Positions 16,687-25,187 of a stretch of 64,000 bases of DNA are shown in pieces. The stretch lies in the NCBI RefSeq assembly GCF_016195855.1, contig NZ_JACPYU010000013.1:1-64000 (forward strand). Direction: 5' to 3'. Below the pieces are notes generated by a model. It ran no database searches. It saw nothing but the letters and a program-made list of their open reading frames with translations, and had not been told where the DNA came from. The position numbers and the translations under genes are program-made. Source of the stretch: Aquabacterium sp. (GTDB taxonomy: Bacteria; Pseudomonadota; Gammaproteobacteria; Burkholderiales; Burkholderiaceae_C). Position 1 is the first letter of the stretch, and every line of letters begins with the position of its first letter.

Positions 16687-19386
16687 ATGCAACAAGATGG
16701 CCGTCTGAGCCAGGGATGCGCGCGCGCGTTGGCGCTGCTGTGTCTCGTGCTGTACCTGCTTGGATGGGCGTGCCCGGCCGCTCAGGCACAAGGCTTGCCC
16801 GCCGCGCCAGCGGGCCCCGCCGTGGGCCATGGCCGCATCGACGACAGCAACGTCATCGTGCTGGAGGCCGTGCTGGATGGGCACGTGCTGTCCGACAGCC
16901 TCACGGCCTACCAGGACGGCGATCAGTTCCTGTTGCCGCTGGGCGAACTCGCGCGCCTGCTGACGCTGGCCATCACCGTCAACGCGCAAGAGGGCAGTGC
17001 CAGTGGCTTCATCATCCGTGAAGACCGGCTGTTCGGTCTGCATGTCGGCCGTGCGCTGGTCAACGTCAACGGGCGCGAGCAGCAGATCGACCCCAGCCTG
17101 GTTCACGTGCTCGGCGACGACATCTATGTGGCGCACAAGGCCTTGCAGCAATGGCTGTCCATCGACTTCGAGGTTGATCTGCCGACCTTGCAACTGCGCA
17201 TCAAGCCCAGGGTGCGTTTGCCCATGCAGGAGCGCCTGCAACGTGAGCGAGCTGGTGCACCGCCAGGCAGCCTGGGCCCGCCCGCCTCGCGCGACGGCGC
17301 TTACCCCATGGTCAGCTCACCCTATGCCATGGCGCGTGCCCCCTTCATCGACCAGACCCTGGGCAGCGATGCCCGCTTTGGCCGGGATGCCGCGCAGTAC
17401 AAGACCGCTTACGCCGCCTACATCACCACGGACATGTTGGGCATGGAGGCCGCAGCCTACGTCACCGCCTCACGCGACAAGCCCTTGCCCGAGTTGCGCA
17501 TGACACTGGCCCGGCATGACCCCGACGAGCAGATGCTGGGCCCTTTGCATGCACGTGCACTGGAGCTGGGGCATGTGGTGGTGCCCAGCGTGCCCAATGT
17601 GTTGATGAGCGGGCAGGGCGGCATGGGCGTGATGGCGAGCAACCACCCTTTGGGCCAACCCACCAACTTCGATCGCCACAGCATCCGCGGTGACCTGCCC
17701 CCTGGTTGGGATGTGACCCTGTACTACAACGATGCCCTGGTTGGCTACCAGCCCGCTGGTGCCGACGGGCGCTATGCCTTTGATGACCTGCCCCTGTCTT
17801 TCGGGCCCAACGAGTTCCGCCTGGTGTTCAACGGGCCTTTGGGCCAGGTCCGCGTCGAGAAACAGCACTTCCTGCTTGATCAGTCCGTGGTCAAGCCCGG
17901 TGAGGTCTTCTACGCGCTGGCCCACCAGCAGACACCCAGTGGCGCGCTGGACGTGGCGCAGCTCGATCTGGGCCTGACGCAAGCCCTGTCTGCCCAGATC
18001 GGCGTGGTTCGCCAGCCGGCGGGCGAGCGCACGCCTGCGGCCTCATACAGCCAGTTGGGCCTGCGCACCTACTGGGATGGCCTGATCCTCAACGCGCAAC
18101 TGACGCAATCGCCCGGCGGAGGGCTGCTCACCGACACGGGCATCAAGACCCGTGTGGGGGGATACGCCCTGGCGGCTGAACACATCCAGCGCAACCAAGG
18201 CTTTTACAGCGAGGTGTTCGCCGCAGGGCAGGACAACATCCGCTTTCGCGACAAGCTGGGCCTGACAGGCTCGGTGCAATCAGACGAATGGGCACCCATT
18301 TCGATGGCACTGGAGGCCGCACGTGACGTGCTGGCATCGGGCAGTGACAAGCTGGGCGTGGCGGCGCGGGTGTCCACCCTGCTGGGCGGCAGTGCCGTGT
18401 CCAACAGCGTGCGCTGGCAACGCGATGCGCAGAAGTACAGCACCGAGGGCAGCATGCAGGTCAGCAGGCGGGTGATCGACATCGGGCTCAACGCCCAACT
18501 GGACTACGCCCTTCGCCCTGAGGTGGCCTTGCGCACGCTGGCGCTGACGGCCGATCACAGCCTGGCCAATGGCTACCGCATCAACGGCGGGGTGCTGCAC
18601 AGCCCGACTGCCCGCAGCACCCAGTTCTCGGGCGGGCTCAGCAAGAGCTTTGGTGGCTTTGCCATGGCCGTGAGCGCCGGCTATTCCACCCGCCACGAGC
18701 TGATCGTGGGCCTGCAGTTGTTCATGGCCCTGGGCCGCGACCCACGCTCCGGCAATTGGTTTGGCGACGCCCAGCCCCTGGCAGGGACGGGCGCGGTGTC
18801 CGTGCAGGCCTTTGTGGACAAGAACATGAACGGCGTGCGTGACCCGGACGAAGAGCCCGTGCCCAACGCCGGCTTTTTCATTGGCAGCGGTGGCCGCTAC
18901 CCGGCGCGCACCGGGCGCGACGGCACCGCCTTCATCAACCGCCTGTCACCCGCGCAGTACGCTGACATCGCGCTGGACCCGTCTACCCTGGAGGACCCGC
19001 AGTGGAAGCCCTCCGTCCAAGGCGTGCGCGTGCTGCCCCGGCCGGGCGTGGTGCAGGTGGTCGATTTCCCCGTCATCTACACCGCCGAGGTGGAAGGCAC
19101 CGTTTACCTCGTGGACGCGGCTGGGCGCCGGCGCGGCATTGGCGACGCACGCCTGGAGCTGGTCAACGCGCAGGGCGAGGTGCTGGCCACGACCAAGAGC
19201 TCACCGGATGGCTACTACCTGCTGCACCAGGTGGCGCCGGGGCCGGCCACCTTGCGCATTGCGCCCGAGCAGGCCCGCAAACTGCGGCTGACCGGCGCCT
19301 TGTCCCGCCCGCTCCAGGTGCCGGCCGATGGCGAGTTCCTGTCCGGGCAGGATTTCGAGTTGCAGATCCAGGCCCAGCACCAGTGA
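16687..19386 (+). CDS. Usher-like outer-membrane protein
   Basis: 899-aa secreted protein with a signal peptide (LALLCLVLYLLGWACPAAQA) and an N-terminal binding domain (about residues 45-180). A long central beta-rich region resembles the usher beta-barrel (RGDLPPGWDVTLYYNDALVGYQPAGADGRYAFDDLPL, about 330-370). The C-terminal part contains a calcium-binding-like segment (VDKNMNGVRDPDEEPVPNAG) followed by carboxypeptidase-regulatory-like beta domains. That layout fits the CS1-like or otherwise atypical ushers, which export chaperone-bound subunits through the outer membrane. No convincing ribosome site is seen before the ATG at 16687, so the exact start is uncertain. The gene closes the fimbrial operon. 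Confidence 0.85.
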   Translation: MQQDGRLSQGCARALALLCLVLYLLGWACPAAQAQGLPAAPAGPAVGHGRIDDSNVIVLEAVLDGHVLSDSLTAYQDGDQFLLPLGELARLLTLAITVNAQEGSASGFIIREDRLFGLHVGRALVNVNGREQQIDPSLVHVLGDDIYVAHKALQQWLSIDFEVDLPTLQLRIKPRVRLPMQERLQRERAGAPPGSLGPPASRDGAYPMVSSPYAMARAPFIDQTLGSDARFGRDAAQYKTAYAAYITTDMLGMEAAAYVTASRDKPLPELRMTLARHDPDEQMLGPLHARALELGHVVVPSVPNVLMSGQGGMGVMASNHPLGQPTNFDRHSIRGDLPPGWDVTLYYNDALVGYQPAGADGRYAFDDLPLSFGPNEFRLVFNGPLGQVRVEKQHFLLDQSVVKPGEVFYALAHQQTPSGALDVAQLDLGLTQALSAQIGVVRQPAGERTPAASYSQLGLRTYWDGLILNAQLTQSPGGGLLTDTGIKTRVGGYALAAEHIQRNQGFYSEVFAAGQDNIRFRDKLGLTGSVQSDEWAPISMALEAARDVLASGSDKLGVAARVSTLLGGSAVSNSVRWQRDAQKYSTEGSMQVSRRVIDIGLNAQLDYALRPEVALRTLALTADHSLANGYRINGGVLHSPTARSTQFSGGLSKSFGGFAMAVSAGYSTRHELIVGLQLFMALGRDPRSGNWFGDAQPLAGTGAVSVQAFVDKNMNGVRDPDEEPVPNAGFFIGSGGRYPARTGRDGTAFINRLSPAQYADIALDPSTLEDPQWKPSVQGVRVLPRPGVVQVVDFPVIYTAEVEGTVYLVDAAGRRRGIGDARLELVNAQGEVLATTKSSPDGYYLLHQVAPGPATLRIAPEQARKLRLTGALSRPLQVPADGEFLSGQDFELQIQAQHQ

Positions 19387-19405
19387 AGGGGGGGGAGGGC
19401 CGCGC

Positions 19406-19421
19406 CCCCGCTTTCGCGGGG
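19406..19421 (+). terminator. GC hairpin after the usher gene
   Basis: CCCCGC-TTTC-GCGGGG forms a perfect 6-bp stem with a 4-base loop, 20 bp past the usher stop codon. There is no T-tract after it, so it is a weak candidate for intrinsic termination and may instead protect the mRNA 3' end. Confidence 0.4.
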
Positions 19422-19494
19422 CGGGAAAGTCCCCTCGGTTGACGAGAGGCGCCTCTGGAAGAATACGACCGACATCAAACATGCTGTAGTTGCC

Positions 19495-20097
19495 ATGGAT
19501 TTCGCCTCGCTTCTCGTTTTCAAATCACCTTATGCCATCGTGTTCTGGGGCGTCATGGCCTGGGCGTACACGATGGAAAGCATCCAGCACCGCAGCAAGA
19601 TGAAGCGCATGGCCAGCCACGATGGCGCCGACCGCTATTCCGGCCTGGTGATCTCGATCGGCTGCGGCTTGCTGCAAATCGTGGCCTTCCTGTTGGCGGC
19701 CTACCAGCAATGGGGCGTGCCCGAATCCGAGGGCGTGCCCATGTTCTACACGGGCGTGGCCCTGATCGTGGGCGGCATGCTGCTGCGCATGCACTGCTGG
19801 CGTGTGCTGGGGGCCTTCTTCACCCCCACCGTGACCATCGCCAATGACCACCGCGTGGTCGACCAGGGCGCCTACAAGTGGTTGCGCCACCCGTCTTACC
19901 TCGGCGCCCTGATGACCTTGGCCGGCCTGGGCCTGGCCCTGGCCAACTGGGCGAGCCTGTTGCTGCTGGTGATAGGCTCCTGGGCCATCTACATCTACCG
20001 CATCGAGGTGGAAGAAACCGCGCTCGAATCGGCGCTGGGCGCGTCCTATACCCAATTCAAGAACTCGCGCAAACGCCTGATCCCTTTCGTCTACTGA
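19495..20097 (+). CDS. ICMT-like membrane methyltransferase family protein
   Basis: 200-aa integral membrane protein with four to five hydrophobic segments and the signature of the isoprenylcysteine carboxyl methyltransferase / phospholipid methyltransferase superfamily: HRVVDQGAYKWLRHPSYLGALM, followed by the cofactor-binding end (IYIYRIEVEETALESALGASYTQFKNSRKRLIPFVY). Such proteins use S-adenosylmethionine in the inner membrane. The bacterial substrate is unknown. The membrane glycosyltransferase-like gene follows 21 bp downstream, suggesting a short operon. Confidence 0.85.
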   Translation: MDFASLLVFKSPYAIVFWGVMAWAYTMESIQHRSKMKRMASHDGADRYSGLVISIGCGLLQIVAFLLAAYQQWGVPESEGVPMFYTGVALIVGGMLLRMHCWRVLGAFFTPTVTIANDHRVVDQGAYKWLRHPSYLGALMTLAGLGLALANWASLLLLVIGSWAIYIYRIEVEETALESALGASYTQFKNSRKRLIPFVY

Positions 20098-20118
20098 CGC
20101 GGCAAAGGCGGGTAGACC

Positions 20119-21903
20119 ATGTGGAGCAGGTTCCTGGCCAGCAGGTGGTTCGTGCCATGCGCGGTCCTGCTGGGTGTGCTGTTGATGGCCCCGGCCATGA
20201 ACATCGGCTTGGTGGCGGATGATTTCCTGCACTGGGCCATGCTCACCGGGCGCTCGCCCAATGCGCAACCAGGCTCCTATTGGGGGCTGTTCACGTTTTT
20301 TGATGGCGTGGTGGCCCACAACCAGGCCCTGAAGGATTCGGGGCGTTTGATCTGGTGGGGCTCGGACCAGCTCAAGCTGTCCTTCTGGCGGCCCTTGTCC
20401 GAAATGAGCCTGTGGCTGGACTACCAGCTGTGGCCCCATTCGCCGCTCATGATGCACGTCCACAACCTGCTGTGGTACGGCCTCTTGATCTATGCCCTGA
20501 GCCGCCTCTACCGCCTGCTGGACCCGAATCAGCAACAGGCCCATCTGGCCACCTGGCTGTTTGCCGGCAACCTGATGCACGTGTTCGCGGTGGCCTGGCT
20601 CGCCGCCCGCAACCAGTTGACCGTCGGCGTGTTGCTGGCCGGGGCGCTGGCGGCTTTCCATCTCTGGCGCACGGGGCGGGGTGCCCGCTATGGCTGGGTG
20701 GCCGCCGTCTTGCTGGCCATCGGTTTGCTCAGCGCAGAAGCGGCCATTGCCATCGTGGGCTACATGGTGGCTTACCTGCTCACCATGGAGGCTGGCAAGC
20801 CCGTGTGGGGCCGGCTTCGCGCCATCGTGCCCTTTGTGCTGATCGTGCTGGTGTGGAAGGCGGTGCACAGCCACATGGGTTATGGCAGCGTGGCGTCACC
20901 GGCCTACATTGACCCGGCGGCCAACCTGCCGCGCTTTGCGCAAAGCATGGTGCTGCGCCTGCCAGCCTTGATGGCCGCGCAGTGGTTTGGCGCCTCAACC
21001 GGCGTGTTCGAGCAACTGCCGCGCCAGATGCAGGTGCTGTATGCCGGCGTGTCGCTGGGGCTGCTGGGTGGCCTGGGCCTGGTGGTGCATTACCTCAAGG
21101 GCTTTGCCTCGCCGCTGGCGCGCTTTTACCTGTTGGGCTCCATCTTCGTGCTGGTGCCCGCTTGCGCCACCCTGACGATGGACCGCCTGGTGCTCAACGC
21201 CAACATCGGCATGAGCGGCTTCCTGGCCATCGTCATCTGCCAAGTGGTGGCGCGCAGGCAAACGCTGGTGGGCTGGCCGGCTGCTGCAGCCAAGTGGGTG
21301 GTGTATGTGATGGCCGCCATCCACGTGGTGTTGTTCCCGCTGGCGTCGGGTGTGTCGTCGGCCTTGCTCAAGACCATGCTGTGGCCCACCACGCAGGGCG
21401 AGCCGCTGTCTGTGCCCGATGCCCGCCAGATCAAGGCGCAGCACGTGATCCTGGTGAACCCGCCCACGGCCGAGATGGTGTTTTACTACCCTGTGGTGCG
21501 TGCGTACCTGGGCGTGGCCAACCCGCCCTCCATGCACGCGCTGGGGCCGGGCATCCAGGCCATGAGCCTGAGCCAGTTGGACGATGTCACGCTCAAGTTG
21601 TCGGTGCCCGGGGGCATCAAAGCGACGATGGCGCGCGACGAGGTCTCTCAGCCTTTCAAGGTGGGCGACACGACGATGATGGGCGGCATCCGGGTCGAGG
21701 TGCTGGAGATCACGCCTGAGCGTGTGCCCAAGACGGTGCTGTTCCGCTTCCCGGCGCCAGTGTCTGATCCGCAATGGCAGTTCTATGCCTGGAAGGGCGA
21801 GGGTTACGCGCCGTTTGATTTGCCGGGTGTGGGCAAGTCGGTTGACCTGCCTGCGGTGGATCTGGCCAAAATGGTGGCTTCGCGTTTGAAGTCCTCCCAT
21901 TGA
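20119..21903 (+). CDS. Polytopic membrane protein, glycosyltransferase-like, paralogue 1
   Basis: 594-aa membrane protein with about ten transmembrane segments and a soluble C-terminal domain (about residues 440-594). After the first helix it has an acidic DDFLHW motif (LVADDFLHWAMLTGRSPNAQPGS), the position at which GT-C membrane glycosyltransferases keep their catalytic acidic residue. The product at 32720-34504 has exactly the same length and aligns throughout (MAPAMNIG, DDFLHW/DDYLHW, NAQPGS, TMHALGP). I do not recognise a specific enzyme; transfer of a polyprenyl-linked sugar is a family-based guess. RidA follows 11 bp downstream. Confidence 0.75.
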   Translation: MWSRFLASRWFVPCAVLLGVLLMAPAMNIGLVADDFLHWAMLTGRSPNAQPGSYWGLFTFFDGVVAHNQALKDSGRLIWWGSDQLKLSFWRPLSEMSLWLDYQLWPHSPLMMHVHNLLWYGLLIYALSRLYRLLDPNQQQAHLATWLFAGNLMHVFAVAWLAARNQLTVGVLLAGALAAFHLWRTGRGARYGWVAAVLLAIGLLSAEAAIAIVGYMVAYLLTMEAGKPVWGRLRAIVPFVLIVLVWKAVHSHMGYGSVASPAYIDPAANLPRFAQSMVLRLPALMAAQWFGASTGVFEQLPRQMQVLYAGVSLGLLGGLGLVVHYLKGFASPLARFYLLGSIFVLVPACATLTMDRLVLNANIGMSGFLAIVICQVVARRQTLVGWPAAAAKWVVYVMAAIHVVLFPLASGVSSALLKTMLWPTTQGEPLSVPDARQIKAQHVILVNPPTAEMVFYYPVVRAYLGVANPPSMHALGPGIQAMSLSQLDDVTLKLSVPGGIKATMARDEVSQPFKVGDTTMMGGIRVEVLEITPERVPKTVLFRFPAPVSDPQWQFYAWKGEGYAPFDLPGVGKSVDLPAVDLAKMVASRLKSSH

Positions 21904-21914
21904 CTGGATAGAAG

Positions 21915-22274
21915 ATGAGCACACCCGTTCGATACCTCAACCCTGAAGCCCGTTATTCGGATGCGGCCATCCACGGCGGCGTGGTGTACCTGGCGGGGCA
22001 GGTGCCCACGGATACCAGCGCTGACATGGCGGGGCAGACACGGCAGGTGCTCGATCAGATCGATGCTTTGCTCAAGGAGGCTGGCAGCAGCCGTGGCCGC
22101 ATCCTGATGGCGCAGGTCATCGTGAAGGACATCGCGGATGTGCCGGCGATGAATGGGGTGTGGGAGGCGTGGTTTGCTGGGGTGACGGCACCGCCAAGGG
22201 CGACGTTTCAGGCGGCGTTGGTGAATCCGGCATGGCGGATTGAGGTGATTGTGACGGCAGCTTTGTCGGTCTGA
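21915..22274 (+). CDS. RidA family protein
   Basis: 119-aa YjgF/YER057c/UK114-family protein. Canonical RidA proteins hydrolyse reactive enamine/imine intermediates from PLP enzymes. Conserved parts are AAIHGGVVYLAGQVPTD, the trimer core, and the C-terminal PPRATFQAALVNPAWRIEVIV, which carries the arginine expected to contact the substrate. It is slightly shorter and more divergent than RidA itself and may belong to one of the Rid1-7 subgroups. It follows the membrane protein gene closely and is followed 11 bases after its stop by a large inverted repeat. Confidence 0.9.
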   Translation: MSTPVRYLNPEARYSDAAIHGGVVYLAGQVPTDTSADMAGQTRQVLDQIDALLKEAGSSRGRILMAQVIVKDIADVPAMNGVWEAWFAGVTAPPRATFQAALVNPAWRIEVIVTAALSV

Positions 22275-22285
22275 CCTTGGTGTGG

Positions 22286-22386
22286 GACAGGGGCACCGGG
22301 TGGTCAACTCCGCTCATGTCCCCCGGATTGGGCTCGCCCAATCCTCCTCCTTTACTTCGCTCTGTTGACCACCCGGTGCCCCTGTC
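22286..22386. repeat. Nested inverted-repeat element
   Basis: Two perfectly complementary 23-bp arms (22286-22308 and 22364-22386) flank a 55-bp centre. That centre contains a second perfect hairpin, GGATTGGG-CTCG-CCCAATCC (22325-22344). The outer arm begins GACAGGGGCACC and ends GGTGGTCAAC. No direct repeats flanking it are obvious and I find no second copy in the window. It could be a REP-like or MITE-like element, a structured RNA, or a bidirectional terminator after ridA. Confidence 0.85.
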
Positions 22387-22516
22387 TGGGAGAGGTCGGA
22401 GCGTGCGGGGAATGGATATCCTGCTCCAGTTACTGACGAGCTGGTTTGATGAACGTCTTTGACAGTGTCGCTTGGAGAAAGTAGTCTTTCATCAGGGAAT
22501 CAAATCAGGACCGACT

Positions 22517-22924
22517 ATGAATGAGCCCACGATGTTCATTACTTGCGAAAGAGGTCGTGCCTCTAGCCTTTACTATATTTCTCACCATTGGGTGATTCGG
22601 TGCTCGGGGCACACAGATGGCGAACGTGTTGCGACGACGTTTATTCGCCGACGTCCCATCGAGTACCAGCGAGGCAATCTCACTTCCCATATTCCGGCGA
22701 TCGGTTATGAACCGATAGAAGGCGGACATACAGGCCATCCAATCGTGCAAATTCTCGGTACGGGATACAACGCCAGTCAGTTGCCATTGCAATGGGTGTC
22801 TGCCAGCGGCGTTTCGTGGGCTGTTGCCGTCAAAGAAATCGACGAAGCCGTTGCCTACGCGCAAAAGACCCAGTACGAGCGAGCGAGTCGCGTAGTTGGC
22901 GATTCAGAATTCATTCGAGACTAG
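22517..22924 (+). CDS. Hypothetical protein, low-GC orphan gene
   Basis: 135-aa soluble protein (MNEPTMFITCERGRASSLYY...) with no recognised domain, signal peptide or transmembrane segment. ATG at 22517 is preceded by TCAGGA six bases upstream; an in-frame ATG at 22472 lacks this. The gene and the surrounding 22440-23170 stretch are clearly lower in GC and use rarer codons than the neighbours, a sign of horizontal acquisition. The 250 bp after it contain no gene I can support. A small stand-alone protein next to an inverted repeat fits a transferred cargo gene, but its function is unknown. Confidence 0.6.
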   Translation: MNEPTMFITCERGRASSLYYISHHWVIRCSGHTDGERVATTFIRRRPIEYQRGNLTSHIPAIGYEPIEGGHTGHPIVQILGTGYNASQLPLQWVSASGVSWAVAVKEIDEAVAYAQKTQYERASRVVGDSEFIRD

Positions 22925-23174
22925 CGAGTCGATTTTGCGAGGCGCTTGGATGCGTTGAAGCGTTTGCCGGACGCGAGGACGGTAGTGCCGCGCATGTTAT
23001 TCAATCAGCCTGAATATGGATGCAGGCCCAGTAGCCATCCCGTTTTCGCCCCCGCGCATCGGTGGCCCAAGTCAGCCCTCAGGCCTGGTCTCCTCAGTAG
23101 AATGGCTATATGGCTCAGTCATACAAGATGGCACACCCGCTGTCTGAGTCAACACCATTGAAAAGGGAGCCCTT

Positions 23175-24344
23175 GTGAAGCGGTCTGTGATTTTTGGCGC
23201 CATGCTGGCGGTTTGCGGTTTGGCGTCGGTGCACGCGCAAACTTACACGTTCACCGATCTGGGGCATGCCAGCGGGGTGGCCTCGGCGGCGGCGAACATC
23301 AACAACTTTGGGCAGGTGGTTGGCCTGGTGCAGGATGCCAACGGGTGGAACTATGCTGTGACCTGGCAGGATGGCCAGGCTACTCAGTTGGGTTTGGCGT
23401 CGACCAATTGGGGTGCCTCTGACAGGTTTTCCAACCCATGGGGCATGTCCGGTTCCGCCGTTGGCATCAACGATGCCGGCCAGATCGCCTGGACGAACAC
23501 CGACCTCAACAAGGCGGTCTATGCCACAGTGTGGGCCAACGGCGTGACCACTGCGCTTGGCACACTAGGTGGCGCGCAGAGCGATGCCCGAGGCATCAAC
23601 CAGGCTGGTCAGATCGTTGGTCGGGCGCAAGATGCGAATGGCAATTGGCGGGCGGTCGTCTGGAGCGGTGGGCAGCCTACCGAGTTGGTGACACCGAACG
23701 CTTCGTCCTCCTCTCGGGCTACTGCGATCAACAATGCTGGCCAGATTGTTGGATACGAGCAAAGGCAATCGGAACAGTTCCCCTTGCATCCCGTCCAGTG
23801 GGACCAGGGCGTAGCAAGTAGCCTGGATGAGTCCTTGGGGCATACGAATACGCATTTGCCTAATGCCTATGGCCTCAACGACCTCGGCCAGATCGTGGGC
23901 AGCGTGAAGGCGCCCAACACGGTGGACTACTACCGCGCGGTGCTGTGGGATCACGGCGTATCCAGCATGCTGGACATGCCTTCGGGTTTCTACGCCGCTG
24001 AGGCCAAAGACATCAACAATGCGGGTCAGATCGTGGGCTTCATGCTGTCCCATGACCGCAACGTTGATTTCCGCGCCGCAACCTGGATCAACGGTCAGGT
24101 CATCGATCTGAATTCGCTCTTGCCGGCCAGCGTGGTGGATGCAGGCTGGGTACTGCTGGGTGCCAACGCCATCAACGAAGTTGGGCAGATCGTGGGTCAA
24201 GCCCGCAATACCAAGACGGGCGTGATCGATGCCTTCGTGCTGACCCCCGTGCCGGAATCTGGCACCTGGGCCTTGATGCTGCTGGGCCTGGGCGCCATGG
24301 CCATCCATGCCCGTTGGCGCAGCCCTCGCAAGCGCGAGGCTTGA
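23175..24344 (+). CDS. HAF-repeat secreted protein with PEP-CTERM anchor
   Basis: 389-aa exported protein. It has a signal peptide (MLAVCGLASVHA), about seven HAF repeats with the core A-x-x-INN-x-GQIVG (for example AANINNFGQVVG, ARGINQAGQIVG, ATAINNAGQIVG, AKDINNAGQIVG), and a C-terminal PEP-CTERM tripartite signal: VPESGTWALMLLGLGAMAIHARWRS. PEP-CTERM proteins are recognised by an exosortase and delivered to the surface or extracellular matrix. No exosortase is encoded in this window, so it must be elsewhere. The gene ends back to back with the convergent Cys-rich gene: the two stop codons are adjacent within TTGATCAA. Confidence 0.9.
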   Translation: MKRSVIFGAMLAVCGLASVHAQTYTFTDLGHASGVASAAANINNFGQVVGLVQDANGWNYAVTWQDGQATQLGLASTNWGASDRFSNPWGMSGSAVGINDAGQIAWTNTDLNKAVYATVWANGVTTALGTLGGAQSDARGINQAGQIVGRAQDANGNWRAVVWSGGQPTELVTPNASSSSRATAINNAGQIVGYEQRQSEQFPLHPVQWDQGVASSLDESLGHTNTHLPNAYGLNDLGQIVGSVKAPNTVDYYRAVLWDHGVSSMLDMPSGFYAAEAKDINNAGQIVGFMLSHDRNVDFRAATWINGQVIDLNSLLPASVVDAGWVLLGANAINEVGQIVGQARNTKTGVIDAFVLTPVPESGTWALMLLGLGAMAIHARWRSPRKREA

Positions 24345-25187
24345 TCAAGGGTTGCAGTGCTCGCAGTGCTGCGGCTCGGCAAACAGCCGGTCGGTGCGCC
24401 GCTCGCTGTGTTGGTGGCCGCAGCTCACGCAAGCCCATTCCTGGCTCAGGTAGGTCTTGGTGGGTTGCTTGCAAGCCTTGCAAGGCAGGCCGCCTGTGCG
24501 TTGGGTGATCCAATACCCGGGCTTGGCGCAAGCCGGGCAAGTGGACTGCAGGCGCTTGAGCAAATCCTGAGCGGCCTCGCCAATGCGGGCCATGCGTGTG
24601 GGGTTGGCGAAGGCACGCAGGTCCAGTTCGACGAACACCTGGCCGTTGCTGGCCTGGCTCACGCAGGCATCAAAGGCTGTGCGCAGGGCAGGCCAGTCGG
24701 TGATGCCTTTGATCAGGCGCGGGTCGTCCTGGTCCTGGGGCCGTAACACCAAGTGGTGGCTGGGGAAGCCTTCTTCGTCGGCGAACCGCTCCAGGGCGGC
24801 CCAGTCGCCTGTTTGCAGGTGGCCGCTTTGTGCGGGGCCTTGGGCCATGCCCACTACTTCGATGCCCAGGCGGTCGTCCAGCCACACCAGCATTTCCACG
24901 TTCCAGGGGAACATGCCGGTGAATGGGTCGGGGCCGAAGCTGCCTTCGCTGGCCAGGCCCACGGGCAAGCCTGACAGGGTCATGCCCATGCGGGCTTTCT
25001 GGCGGGCGGCTTCCAGTTGTGAGCCGGGGCGGGGTACATCGCGCGTGAAGGTGCCGAGTTGGTCGGTGTCGAAATGATCCACGTGGTGGACCACGCAGCC
25101 CAGCGCGGGCTCCAGCACCGGGGCGATCACCCGCTCTTTGCCATGCTGGGTGAGCAAGGCCACCCGCTGATCTGTCCAGTGCTTCAT
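24345..25187 (-). CDS. Cys-rich third gene of the dab operon (DUF6671-like)
   Basis: 280-aa soluble protein. The N-terminal domain of about 190 residues (MKHWTDQRVALLTQHGKERVIAPVLEPALGC..., GMTLSGLPVGLASEGSFGPDPF) is followed by a C-terminal double Cys4 module: CPAC/CKAC and CVSC/CEHC, likely two zinc ribbons. I recall the family as DUF6671; no activity is known to me. The ATG at 25187 overlaps the dabA stop as ATGA, so it is translationally coupled and belongs to the dabB-dabA operon; an in-frame ATG at 25211 lies inside dabA. A role in DabA zinc loading, assembly or regulation is inferred only from this coupling and the Cys clusters. Confidence 0.8.
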   Translation of the reverse strand: MKHWTDQRVALLTQHGKERVIAPVLEPALGCVVHHVDHFDTDQLGTFTRDVPRPGSQLEAARQKARMGMTLSGLPVGLASEGSFGPDPFTGMFPWNVEMLVWLDDRLGIEVVGMAQGPAQSGHLQTGDWAALERFADEEGFPSHHLVLRPQDQDDPRLIKGITDWPALRTAFDACVSQASNGQVFVELDLRAFANPTRMARIGEAAQDLLKRLQSTCPACAKPGYWITQRTGGLPCKACKQPTKTYLSQEWACVSCGHQHSERRTDRLFAEPQHCEHCNP

